Shown in pieces: positions 25,554 to 33,931 of a DNA stretch of 54,201 nt. The position numbers and the translations under genes are program-made. Location: contig NZ_JAFFIX010000034.1 in NCBI RefSeq assembly GCF_016916835.1, forward strand, positions 1-54,201. Reading direction: 5' to 3'. Each line of letters begins with the position of its first letter. Within the stretch, counting starts at the first letter, position 1. The notes under the pieces are model-generated. The model did no database searches, had not been told where the DNA came from, and saw only the letters and a list, made by a program, of their open reading frames with translations. Source of the stretch: Actinacidiphila bryophytorum (GTDB lineage: Bacteria; Actinomycetota; Actinomycetes; Streptomycetales; Streptomycetaceae).

Positions 25554-27238
25554 GGCGCCTCGGGTGCCCACACCGGCAGGTCGATCCGCGAGGCCCCGGC
25601 GGTGTCGTGGGAGATCTCCTGCTCGGCGCGGACGGTCGCCGTGGCGCTGACGGCGGGCTCCCCGGTGCCGGGGTTGCGTGCGTAGCGCGGGTGCGCGCCG
25701 GAGCCGATCTGGACGCCGATGCGGTGGCCGGCGGCGAACTCGTGGAAGGCCGGCCACAGCGGCACTTCCACCTCGGCGAACCCGTCGGCGCCGGGCCGCG
25801 GGCCGGTGGCGGCCGTGCCGGCACCCCCGATCCGGCGGATGCCGTCGCAGACGGTCAGGGAGCGGCCGTCGGGATGCACGTCGCAGATGCGCACGAACAC
25901 GTCGGCGCTGGGCGCGGAGGAGCGGAAGCGGACACGGGCGACCGGCTCGCCGGCGATGACGACGGCGGCCTCCAGCGGAGCGCTGCGGAAGACCGCGACG
26001 TCGGAGCGGAGTTCGTGTGCCCGGTTGTCGGCCGGTGCGGAGTCCGGGGTGAGGCCGGGGCCGCCGACGGCAGGTGTGGGGTCGCCGGGGTCGTAGGTGT
26101 AGCGGGTGACGCCGCCGTCCGGTGCGGCCTGGTCGAGCAGGCCGGACGCGTGCAGGTGCCAGGGCCTGGCGGCGCCGGGCGGCGGCCATGCGGGCAGGTC
26201 GTGCCACTGCCCGGCGCCGGTGAGGAAGGCGCGCACGGGTGCGACGCGGCGGCTCGCGGCCCCGGCGAACTGCTCCTTCAGGAAGTCGACGGCCTCGGTG
26301 AACGACGTGGCCTCACCGCCGCCGATGTGGCCCCACGGGCCGACGGTCAGCCGCGGCGGGCGGCCGGCCCGCACGAGCTGGGCGTAGGTGCGCAGCTGCC
26401 AGGGCAGGAAGATGTCGTACCAGCCGGTGCTCATGCAGACCGGCGCGGTGACGTCGGGCACCGACGCGGTGTGCGACTGCTGCGTCCAGTAGCCGGCGGT
26501 GAGCTGCTCGTTGGCGAGCCAGTCCTGGTACCAGCCGATCGGCCGGCCCGCGGCCGCGGTGTCGCCTGCGCCCAGCGGCAGGACGCCGAAGGCCCTGCCC
26601 AGGTCGCGGTCGGGCCGCCGCCGCATGCGGCGCAGCAGCTGCGCGGGGCCGCGCCGCGCCGTCAGGTCCATCCACTGCGACCAGCCGAGCGCGTTGCCCA
26701 GCGCGAAGGCCCCGTTGTCCCAGGTGACCGCGCCGAAGTCGGCCATGGTGTTGGTCAGGCAGAGCGCGTCGGGCGCACGGCCGGGGTCCTCGCGCTGCAT
26801 CCGCCCGGCCACCGCCCACTGGCAGTACCCCAGGTAGCTCTGCCCGTATGTCGCGACCGAGCCGGTGAACCACGGCTGCGCGCGCACCCACCGGTGGGTG
26901 GCCGTGCCGTCCGCCTGCTCGTGGACCTGGGGGGTGAAGGTCCCGCCCGACCCCCACGTGCCCCGGCAGCTCTGGACCACGACGGTGAAGCCCTCGCGGG
27001 CGAGCGCGGCAGCGTGGGTGACGGAGTTGCTGCGGCCGTACGGGGAGCGGATGACGATCGTGGGCAGGCCCGGTTCCACCTGGCCGGCCGGCGTGTAGAG
27101 GTCGGCGAGGAGTTCGACGCCGTCGTCCATGGGCACCCGCAGTCCGCGCCGCACCCTCAACTCGCAAGGGCCGGGCGTGACTCCGGGGAGCTGCCTGGCC
27201 TGCAGCCGGCGCGCGAGGCGTCCGCGTATCCCGGTCAT
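25550..27238 (-). CDS. CocE/NonD-type hydrolase (peptidase S15 / X-Pro dipeptidyl-peptidase fold)
   Basis: The 562-residue product has no signal peptide. The alpha/beta hydrolase domain shows IVIRSPYGRS (61-70) and the nucleophile elbow TYGQSYLGY (S134); the C-terminal ~200 residues form the jelly-roll typical of the S15/CocE group. Members hydrolyse esters, amides or X-Pro peptides. The start ATG follows GAAGGAC. The divergent promoter region shared with the GH39-like gene at 27439 carries two TGTGACCGGTAACA operators, so it probably belongs to the regulon of the LacI at 31483. Its TAG stop is formed by the terminal repeat of the adjacent MITE, so a few native C-terminal residues may have been lost or replaced. 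Confidence 0.82.
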   Translation of the reverse strand: MTGIRGRLARRLQARQLPGVTPGPCELRVRRGLRVPMDDGVELLADLYTPAGQVEPGLPTIVIRSPYGRSNSVTHAAALAREGFTVVVQSCRGTWGSGGTFTPQVHEQADGTATHRWVRAQPWFTGSVATYGQSYLGYCQWAVAGRMQREDPGRAPDALCLTNTMADFGAVTWDNGAFALGNALGWSQWMDLTARRGPAQLLRRMRRRPDRDLGRAFGVLPLGAGDTAAAGRPIGWYQDWLANEQLTAGYWTQQSHTASVPDVTAPVCMSTGWYDIFLPWQLRTYAQLVRAGRPPRLTVGPWGHIGGGEATSFTEAVDFLKEQFAGAASRRVAPVRAFLTGAGQWHDLPAWPPPGAARPWHLHASGLLDQAAPDGGVTRYTYDPGDPTPAVGGPGLTPDSAPADNRAHELRSDVAVFRSAPLEAAVVIAGEPVARVRFRSSAPSADVFVRICDVHPDGRSLTVCDGIRRIGGAGTAATGPRPGADGFAEVEVPLWPAFHEFAAGHRIGVQIGSGAHPRYARNPGTGEPAVSATATVRAEQEISHDTAGASRIDLPVWAPEAP

Positions 27239-27346
27239 GGCACGTCCTTCTGTTCGGGGAGGTCAGGGACACGATTCCACCTGCCCGGGCGCTTGGGGAG
27301 GCTGCCGGGCCGGCGGTCCGCGGGGCGGCCGCTGTCGCGCTGTGCC

Positions 27347-27398
27347 TTGACGCCTCCTCGTGTTACCGGTCACACTCATGCCGTTGTGACCGGTAACA
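27347..27398. promoter_or_regulatory. Divergent control region with two TGTGACCGGTAACA operators
   Basis: TGTTACCGGTCACA (27361-27374) and its exact reverse complement TGTGACCGGTAACA (27385-27398) are separated by 10 bp. TTGACG (27347-27352) and CACACT (27371-27376; 18-bp spacer) form a plausible plus-strand promoter under the first site. Confidence 0.72.
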
Positions 27399-27438
27399 CA
27401 CATCCGGCTTCCCCCCACGCCCCCTCGAAGGAGGAGTT

Positions 27439-29145
27439 GTGCCACCGACAAGGACAGGCCGCGCGGGAGCGCGGCGACGTACCTGGACAGCTCTGGGCGC
27501 CGCGTTCAGCACCGCCGCGGCCCTGACCGTCTCGCTCGCGTCCGCCTCTCCGGCCGCCGCCGCGACGTCCCAGTTCACCGGCGCCGGGTCGGGCCGCTGC
27601 CTGGACGTCACCGGCAACACGGACACGCTCGGCAGCCTGCTGGAGATCTGGGACTGCAACGGCCAGCCCAACCAGCAGTTCGAGGCCACCTCGGCCGGCG
27701 AGCTGCGCACCTTCAACGGCACGCGATGCCTGGACGCGTACGACAACGGCACTTCCCCCGGCACCGCGGTCGACATCTGGTCGTGCAACGGCCAGCAGAA
27801 CCAGAAGTGGCAGGTGAACTCCAACGGCACGATCACCGGCGTGCAGTCGGGGCTGTGCCTGGACGTCGACCACGCGGGCACCGCGAACGGCACCCGGGTG
27901 ACGCTGTGGACCTGCAACGGCCAGTCCAACCAGCGCTGGACGAGCGGCGGGAGCAGCGGCACCGGGAGCACCCTGGTGGTCGACGCCTCCTCCGTGGTGC
28001 GCCCGGTCACCCACGTCGGCTCCGGCACCCTCGACGGGCTCAAGGACGAGACGACTCCCCCGGCGTCCGTCGTGGTGCCGCTGCACCTGAACCAGATACG
28101 CCAGGCCCCGCCCGGCACCCAGCACCGGCCCAACGGCTACCCGGTGCCCGTCGGTGACGCCATGAAGGTCTCGGCCACCGCGATGCAGGCCGGCGCCAAG
28201 ATGACCGTCAACATGGCCGACTACCTCGACGGCTTCCCCTACAACTGGCCGGGCTGGACGGGCTGGCTCGCCGACGTCGACAGCATGACCGCCGCGGTCA
28301 AGGCCCGGCCGGACGTGACGAACATCAACGCCTTCGAACCGTGGAACGAGCCGGACTGGACCTGGCCGAGCGCGGCGGGAAGCTTCACCGACGGCTGGAC
28401 GCGCACCGTCCAGCAGGTCAGGAAGACCCTGCCCGACATGCCCATCCTCGGCCCCAGCATCTCGTACCTGAACCTGGACTGGATGCGGAACTTCCTCACC
28501 GCCGCCAAGGCCTCGGGCACCCTGCCCGACGTCATCTGCTGGCACGAGCTGGGCGGTTGGAAGAACGTCACCAACGACGTCCAGGCCTACCGCTCGCTGG
28601 AGCAGCAGCTGGGGATCTCGGCGCGGCCGATCTCCATCGACGAGTACGCCACCACGAGCGAGATCGACGTGCCCAGCAGCACCAACCACTACGTGGCCCA
28701 GTTCGAGCGCGACGGCGTCCGGGACGCCGAGCGGGCCTTCTGGTACGAGGCGGGCACGCTCAACGGGCTGCTCTACAACAACCAGCCGACCGCCTCGTAC
28801 TGGATGTACAAGTGGTACGGCGACCAGACCGGCAACGTCGTCAAGGTCACCCCGACCCAGAACCAGGACGGCGTGGCGGCCTACGACTCGGGCCAGAAGA
28901 CCTTCAGCCTGGTCTTCGGCGGCGAGTCGGGCAGCAACACCGTCAAGGTCAGCGGGCTCGGCGCCATGGGCTCCTCGGTGACCGCCACCCTCAGGTACGT
29001 CCCCGGCAGCGGACGTACGACGAACGTGGCCTCCGCGACGACGCTGTCGTCCGCCGCCTACCCCGTCACCGACGGCACCGTCACCTTCCCCGTGCCCGAC
29101 GAGGACCCGAGCGGCGCCTACCAGCTGGTGCTCACCCCCCGGTGA
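27439..29145 (+). CDS. Secreted GH39-like glycoside hydrolase with N-terminal ricin-type (CBM13) domain
   Basis: The 568-residue product has a Sec signal peptide (1-42), a three-repeat ricin B module (about 45-168, CLDV and QQF/QKW/QRW motifs), a Gly/Ser linker and a clan GH-A catalytic region. PWNEPDW (301-307) gives the probable acid/base E304, and ISIDEYATTSE the probable nucleophile E402. The catalytic part is a clear paralogue of 1689-3425, but the domain order is reversed. The GTG start follows GAAGGAGGAG. It shares operators with the CocE gene and with the alpha-galactosidase/importer locus downstream. GH39 includes enzymes that release galactosyl-arabinose from arabinogalactan protein (recalled from bifidobacteria), an attractive role in this context. 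Confidence 0.72.
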   Translation: MPPTRTGRAGARRRTWTALGAAFSTAAALTVSLASASPAAAATSQFTGAGSGRCLDVTGNTDTLGSLLEIWDCNGQPNQQFEATSAGELRTFNGTRCLDAYDNGTSPGTAVDIWSCNGQQNQKWQVNSNGTITGVQSGLCLDVDHAGTANGTRVTLWTCNGQSNQRWTSGGSSGTGSTLVVDASSVVRPVTHVGSGTLDGLKDETTPPASVVVPLHLNQIRQAPPGTQHRPNGYPVPVGDAMKVSATAMQAGAKMTVNMADYLDGFPYNWPGWTGWLADVDSMTAAVKARPDVTNINAFEPWNEPDWTWPSAAGSFTDGWTRTVQQVRKTLPDMPILGPSISYLNLDWMRNFLTAAKASGTLPDVICWHELGGWKNVTNDVQAYRSLEQQLGISARPISIDEYATTSEIDVPSSTNHYVAQFERDGVRDAERAFWYEAGTLNGLLYNNQPTASYWMYKWYGDQTGNVVKVTPTQNQDGVAAYDSGQKTFSLVFGGESGSNTVKVSGLGAMGSSVTATLRYVPGSGRTTNVASATTLSSAAYPVTDGTVTFPVPDEDPSGAYQLVLTPR

Positions 29146-29157
29146 GCCCACATGCGG

Positions 29158-29200
29158 ACCAGGCCGTACCCGGTGAAAGGCAACCCGGGTACGGCCTGGT
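29158..29200. terminator. Bidirectional terminator
   Basis: ACCAGGCCGTACCCGG (29158-29173) pairs perfectly with CCGGGTACGGCCTGGT (29185-29200) around an 11-base loop. It separates the convergent GH39-like and alpha-galactosidase genes. Confidence 0.8.
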
Positions 29201-29227
29201 CGTACGGGGGGCTTCAGCCCATCGGGT

Positions 29228-31366
29228 TCAGCCCACCGGGTCCAGCCGCAGCAGCACCGCCGACGGCGCCGCGGGCAGCAGCAGCCCGACGGCCGCGTCA
29301 CCCGCCTCCCACACCGCCTCGGCCGCCGTCTTGCGCGGGTGCAGTATCCGCACGGCCGGCCCGTGCCCGCCCGCGAGATGGGGTACCGGCACCGAGAGCC
29401 GCGGCCCTGCGCCCTGCCTGCGCCACACCAGCAGATACGTCGGTCCGTCCGGCACCCGCATGCCCAGCGCCAGCCGGTCGTCGCTCCAGCCGGGCAGGCC
29501 GAGCGGCCAGAAGGGCAGGGCGCGCGGCAGGTCGCCCCGCAGTTGCTTGTACACCGCCATCGCGTCGGCGACCAGGCCCAGCTGATGCGGTGTCATCCAG
29601 TCGAGGCGGCCGGAGAGATGGACCCGGCCGAGCAGGGCGCCGGCGAGCGCGAAGGTGATCTCGTCGTCGGAGAACTCCGGCTGCGGATAGGCCCACACGG
29701 CGCACTGCTCGGGCGGCATCGCGGCGGGCGCCGTGACGGTGATCGGCGGGTAGCGCAGCGGGTCCTGCTGGTCGCTGGTGGACTGGAGCTGGGTGACGGC
29801 GAGGCTGGCGCCGTCCATGCGCATGCCCCCTGAGGCGCAGTTCTCGATGACCAGGCCGGGGTAGCGGTCCAGGACGCCGGTGATCCAGTCGAGGTAGGCG
29901 CGCGCGTGGCCGAGCAGCCCCGCGCCGGGTGAGGTGTCGCCGGGGGCCTGGGTGCCGGGGGCGACGACGATGTTGTAGTCGAGCTTGAGGTAGCCCACGC
30001 CCCATGCGCCGACGATGCGGTCGACGGTGGCGTCCAGGTGCGCCCGGGCCGCGGGGTGGCGCAGGTCGAGCTGGTGGCGGCCCTGCTCGGTGATGCGGAC
30101 GCCGTCCTGCTGGAAGAAGGCGTCGTCGGGGAGCGCGGCGGCGACCGGGCTGCGGACGCCGACGACTTCGGGCTCCAGCCACAGGCCGGGCACCATGCCC
30201 CGGTCCCTGATGCGGCCGAGGACGACCTGGATGCCGCCGGGGAAGCGGGCGGAGGAGGGCAGCCACTCCCCCACGCTGTCCCACCAGCCGTGCAGGTCGT
30301 CGTCGTACCAGCCGGAGTCGATGCAGAAGTACTCGGCGCCGGCCTCGGCGGCGGCGTCGATCAGCGGCAGCAGCTTGGCGGTGGTCGGGTCGCCCATCAG
30401 GGTGTTCATGTAGTCGTTGAAGACGACCGGGAGCGCGGTGTGGTCGGGGTGTGCCCGGCGCACGGCCCGCCGGTACGCGGTCAGGGCGGCGATCGCGTCC
30501 TCGAAGCCGGAGCCGAGCGCCACCGCGGCCGGCACGGTGGTGAACTCCTCGCCCGGGGCCAGGGCCTGGCGCCACTGGTGGTCGGCGTCGGCGGGCCCGT
30601 TCAGCGTCAGGTGGCTGCCGTGGGCGTACTCGCCGATGTCCCAGCGCCAGCCGGCGGGCGACTCGATCTGCCACGCCCAGGCCCGTCCGCCGGCGCGGTC
30701 GGTCAGTGCGCCCGCCGCCAGGTGGCCGTCGGTCGGCCAGCTGCCGCGGCCGACGAGTGCGAGGGTGGCGCGGCTGTCGTGCTGGTGGCTGTCGACCCCG
30801 ATGTCGGCCACGGTGGCGCGCAGCGGCTCGGCATACCACCGGCCCTCCGCCAGCCAGTCGTTGCGCGCCCGGTGCACCTCCAGCGCGCCGGCCGGCGGGA
30901 GTCCGCCCAGCAGAAGGCTGCTGACGGACTGCACGACCGCGGGGCGATTGCCGTCGTTGCGCAGCCGCACCCGGGAGCGCAGCACCGCGACCCCGTCGGG
31001 CGAGGAGAGTTCGACGGTGGCGCTCAGTCCGCCGGCCGGGTCGTGGACGTCGATGTCGAGGAAGTGCCAGCCGTCCCGGACGCCGGACCGTACGGCGCCT
31101 GCGCGCATCCGCTGGTTCAGTGCCGTGCCGGTGAAGCGCGGCCCTGACCAGCCGGTGCCGTGTCCGAGTGCCGTCACCTCCAGCAGGGGCAGCCGGGTGG
31201 CGGGGTCGGTGCCGCCGCCCGCCGCGCCGGGGCGCTCCAGCCGGGCCAGCCGGGGTACGCCGTCGGGGCCGGTGGTCACCTCCAGGCGCAGCGCCGCGTG
31301 ACCCCACACGAGCGGTTCGTCGACCCGGTCACCGGCCGGTCCGGCCGCTGTCGCCGCATCGGTCAC
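29228..31366 (-). CDS. GH36 alpha-galactosidase (cytoplasmic)
   Basis: The 712-residue product has an N-terminal beta-sandwich (about 1-310) and a barrel with GH36 motifs: FCIDSGWYDD (347-356), GLWLEPE, nucleophile YLKLDYN (D463), ENCASGG (508-514) and acid/base STSDQQD (D532). It lacks a signal peptide. The family removes terminal alpha-galactose from oligosaccharides. The GTG at 31364-31366 has AAGGAG a few bases upstream. It is divergent from the LacI gene at 31483, and the operator at 31461-31474 lies between them. The importer follows that LacI gene, so imported alpha-galactosides are the likely substrate. Beta-L-arabinopyranosidase activity is known in the related family GH27 and cannot be excluded. 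Confidence 0.9.
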   Translation of the reverse strand: MTDAATAAGPAGDRVDEPLVWGHAALRLEVTTGPDGVPRLARLERPGAAGGGTDPATRLPLLEVTALGHGTGWSGPRFTGTALNQRMRAGAVRSGVRDGWHFLDIDVHDPAGGLSATVELSSPDGVAVLRSRVRLRNDGNRPAVVQSVSSLLLGGLPPAGALEVHRARNDWLAEGRWYAEPLRATVADIGVDSHQHDSRATLALVGRGSWPTDGHLAAGALTDRAGGRAWAWQIESPAGWRWDIGEYAHGSHLTLNGPADADHQWRQALAPGEEFTTVPAAVALGSGFEDAIAALTAYRRAVRRAHPDHTALPVVFNDYMNTLMGDPTTAKLLPLIDAAAEAGAEYFCIDSGWYDDDLHGWWDSVGEWLPSSARFPGGIQVVLGRIRDRGMVPGLWLEPEVVGVRSPVAAALPDDAFFQQDGVRITEQGRHQLDLRHPAARAHLDATVDRIVGAWGVGYLKLDYNIVVAPGTQAPGDTSPGAGLLGHARAYLDWITGVLDRYPGLVIENCASGGMRMDGASLAVTQLQSTSDQQDPLRYPPITVTAPAAMPPEQCAVWAYPQPEFSDDEITFALAGALLGRVHLSGRLDWMTPHQLGLVADAMAVYKQLRGDLPRALPFWPLGLPGWSDDRLALGMRVPDGPTYLLVWRRQGAGPRLSVPVPHLAGGHGPAVRILHPRKTAAEAVWEAGDAAVGLLLPAAPSAVLLRLDPVG

Positions 31367-31447
31367 CCTGTTCTCCTTGTCCTGGGCCTTCCCGCGGCCT
31401 GGCGGCGGGGGGCCGCGCAGCCGGGAGAATCCGTTCTCTCACGCATC

Positions 31448-31501
31448 TTGACGGCCGCATTGTGACCGGTAACAATCCTGGCATGAATGTGACCGGTCAC
31501 A
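31448..31501. promoter_or_regulatory. Promoter and two operators at the leaderless LacI start
   Basis: TTGACG (31448-31453), a 17-bp spacer and AACAAT (31471-31476) place the transcription start at or next to the ATG at 31483. TGTGACCGGTAACA (31461-31474) overlaps spacer and -10. The perfect palindrome TGTGACCGGTCACA (31488-31501) covers codons 2-7 of the gene. There is no ribosome binding site. Confidence 0.72.
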
Positions 31502-32517
31502 CAAGGCGTCAGCCCAGCATCCGGGATGTCGCCACCGCCGCGGGCGTCTCCCACCAGACGGTCTCCCGGGTCATCAACAACCACCCGAGCGTCAAGTCCG
31601 CCACGCGCGAGCGGGTCAACCGGGCCATCGAGGAACTGGGCTTCCGGCGCAGCGCGACCGCGCTCGCGCTGGCCAGCGGACGCAACCGGAGCGTCACCGT
31701 CCTCACCGCGAACACCACCCACCACGGCTACGCGTCGGTGCTGCAGGGCGTGGAGGAGGCGGCCCGCAAGGCGGCCTACGCGGTGGGCATCAGCGTGCTG
31801 GAGTCCGCGGACGAGCAGACCGTCAGCGCGGCTGTCCAGCGGGCCGGCGACTCCGTGGGCGGCCTGATCGTGATCGCGTACGACCCCGCGGGCGTGGCGG
31901 CACTCGCCGCGGCCGACCCGGACGTCCCGGTGGTCGGCGTGGTGGAGACACCCTCGCAGGAACCGCCGCACGACCGGCCCTGGGTGTGGACCGACGACCG
32001 CCGGGCGGCGTACGAGGCGACCGGCCACCTGCTGTCGCTGGGCCACCGCAGCGTGCACTACGTGGCCATCCCGTCCGGCACCCACCGGGTGAGCGCGCGT
32101 ACCGCGGGCTGGCAGCAGGCGCTGGAGGACGCGGGCGCCGCCGTACCCGAGGTCGTCCACGAGGGGTGGGGGCCGCAGAGCGGTTACGCGGCGGGCAGCA
32201 GGCTGGCCCGTGACCCGGACGTCACCGCGGTGCTGTGCGGCAACGACGACCTGGCGATCGGCGTGATGCGCGCCCTGCACGAGGCCGGCCGGTCCGTCCC
32301 CGGCGACGTGAGCGTGGTCGGCTTCGACGACGCTCCGCACTCCGCGTTCGTCACCCCCTCGCTCACCACGGTCCGGCTGGACTTCTCCGGGCTCGGCCGC
32401 TCCGCCTTCGACCTGCTGCACGGCCTGCTGGCCACCTCGACCCCGGTGCAGTACCACTCGGCCGCCGTGCCCGAGCTGGTGGTCCGGGAGAGCTCCGCCC
32501 CGCCGCGGCACCCCTGA
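31483..32517 (+). CDS. LacI-family repressor of the alpha-galactosidase / GH39-like regulon
   Basis: The 344-residue product begins MNVTGHTRRQPSIRD, and the LacI helix-turn-helix follows (VATAAGVSHQTVSRVINN). The sensor domain is of normal length. The ATG at 31483 has no Shine-Dalgarno sequence and lies where transcription should begin, so the message is probably leaderless. A perfect operator sits inside codons 2-7. The same operator type occurs in front of the GH36, CocE and GH39-like genes, which makes this their probable repressor. The recognition helix (SHQTVSRV) equals that of the AraR-like protein, and both operators share the outer TGT...CACA. A galactoside or galactosyl-arabinose is the likely inducer (inference). 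Confidence 0.88.
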   Translation: MNVTGHTRRQPSIRDVATAAGVSHQTVSRVINNHPSVKSATRERVNRAIEELGFRRSATALALASGRNRSVTVLTANTTHHGYASVLQGVEEAARKAAYAVGISVLESADEQTVSAAVQRAGDSVGGLIVIAYDPAGVAALAAADPDVPVVGVVETPSQEPPHDRPWVWTDDRRAAYEATGHLLSLGHRSVHYVAIPSGTHRVSARTAGWQQALEDAGAAVPEVVHEGWGPQSGYAAGSRLARDPDVTAVLCGNDDLAIGVMRALHEAGRSVPGDVSVVGFDDAPHSAFVTPSLTTVRLDFSGLGRSAFDLLHGLLATSTPVQYHSAAVPELVVRESSAPPRHP

Positions 32518-32576
32518 CGCGGTGTCCGCGTCGCGCCGCCCACCCATCCGCACACCACAACGACGAAGAGGTCGCC

Positions 32577-33911
32577 ATGCATCACCCGAGGAGACGAGCG
32601 TTCCTGCTGGCGCTGGCCGTGACCACCGCCGTCCTGGCGAGCGCCTGCAGTGACCCCGGCTCGGACGACTCCGGCCCCAGCAGTGCCGCACCCGCGTCCT
32701 CGGTGAACCCGACGGGCCGCCTGGACGGCGTGAAGCTGACCATGTGGACCGCGCAGAACACCGTCAACGCACCCAAGCAGGTCATCGACGCCTTCCAGAA
32801 GGCCACCGGCGCGAGCGTCAGCGTGCAGGCCATCCCGGATCTGTACGAGCAGAACGTGCCGACCAAGCTCGCCTCTGGCGACCGGCCGGACCTGATGTTC
32901 TGGCAGCCGTCCATATCCACCCTGCCCTTCATCCAGCCGCAGCGGAACCTGCTGACGCTGGACGGCGAGCCGTGGGAGTCCAAGCTGGGCGACACCGAGC
33001 GCTCCCTGGGCGTCATCGACGGCAAGCGGTACGCCGCGATCGTGACCAGCCCCGCGATGCTCGGCGTCTACTACAACAAGGACGTCTTCAAGAAGGCAGG
33101 ACTGACCGAGCAGGACTTCCCCAAGTCCTACGACCAGCTGCTCGCGCTCGGCCACAAGATCGTCGACCGCACGGACGCGGCGGCCTTCTACGAGGCGGGC
33201 GGTGACAAGTGGCCGATGCAGTGGCAGATGCAGGTCCAGCTCACCGACCTCAAGCCGCAGTGGTGGACCGACCTGAACCACAACAAGGTCAAGTGGACCG
33301 ACCCCACGGTCGTCGCCGCGATCACGAAGTACAAGGACAAGCTGCTGGACGCGGGCCTGGCCCAGAAGGACTACCGCACGGGCACCTTCACCGGGCAGGC
33401 CGACGCCCTGTGGAACGGCGACGTCGGCATGGCGCTCAACGTCACGTCCTTCCAGTCGCAGCTGCAGGCCAAGCACAGCACCGCGGAACTCGACCAGCAC
33501 ATCGGCTGGTTCCCCATCTCGAACTCCTCGGCCACCGGTATGTACTCGCCCGACCAGACCAACGGGGTCGTGGCCTTCAAGACCGGGGACACCAAGCGCC
33601 AGGACGCCGCCCGCCAGTTCCTCGCCTTCTGGCTCGGCCCGGACTACGCCGACTACATCACGACGATGAAGATCCCCTCGGTCGAGCCCGCCGTGCCCAG
33701 CCCCGCCGATCTGCCGCAGTCGTCGAAGGCGCAGATCGCCGCCCTGCCCACGGCCACCGGGGTCTTCCAGGCCAAGGCCATCGTCGCGCCCGACACGCAT
33801 CTGTACCTGGCGGACATGATCTTCGGCAAGAAGAACCCCCAGCAGGTGGCCCAGGCCATCGAGGACCAGTTCGCGCAGATCGCCAAGGCGCAGGGCGCTC
33901 CCGGCTTCTAG
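32577..33911 (+). CDS. ABC sugar-importer solute-binding lipoprotein
   Basis: The 444-residue product has a lipoprotein signal (VLASAC) and a CUT1-type binding domain (LMFWQPSISTLPF, MLGVYYNKDVFKKAG). The ATG follows GAAGAGG. It lies 59 bp after the LacI gene and 20 bp before the permease pair. Regulation by the leaderless LacI and the divergent alpha-galactosidase suggest it binds an alpha-galactosyl oligosaccharide. Confidence 0.87.
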   Translation: MHHPRRRAFLLALAVTTAVLASACSDPGSDDSGPSSAAPASSVNPTGRLDGVKLTMWTAQNTVNAPKQVIDAFQKATGASVSVQAIPDLYEQNVPTKLASGDRPDLMFWQPSISTLPFIQPQRNLLTLDGEPWESKLGDTERSLGVIDGKRYAAIVTSPAMLGVYYNKDVFKKAGLTEQDFPKSYDQLLALGHKIVDRTDAAAFYEAGGDKWPMQWQMQVQLTDLKPQWWTDLNHNKVKWTDPTVVAAITKYKDKLLDAGLAQKDYRTGTFTGQADALWNGDVGMALNVTSFQSQLQAKHSTAELDQHIGWFPISNSSATGMYSPDQTNGVVAFKTGDTKRQDAARQFLAFWLGPDYADYITTMKIPSVEPAVPSPADLPQSSKAQIAALPTATGVFQAKAIVAPDTHLYLADMIFGKKNPQQVAQAIEDQFAQIAKAQGAPGF

Positions 33912-33931
33912 CACTCGACCGGGGGACTCCC

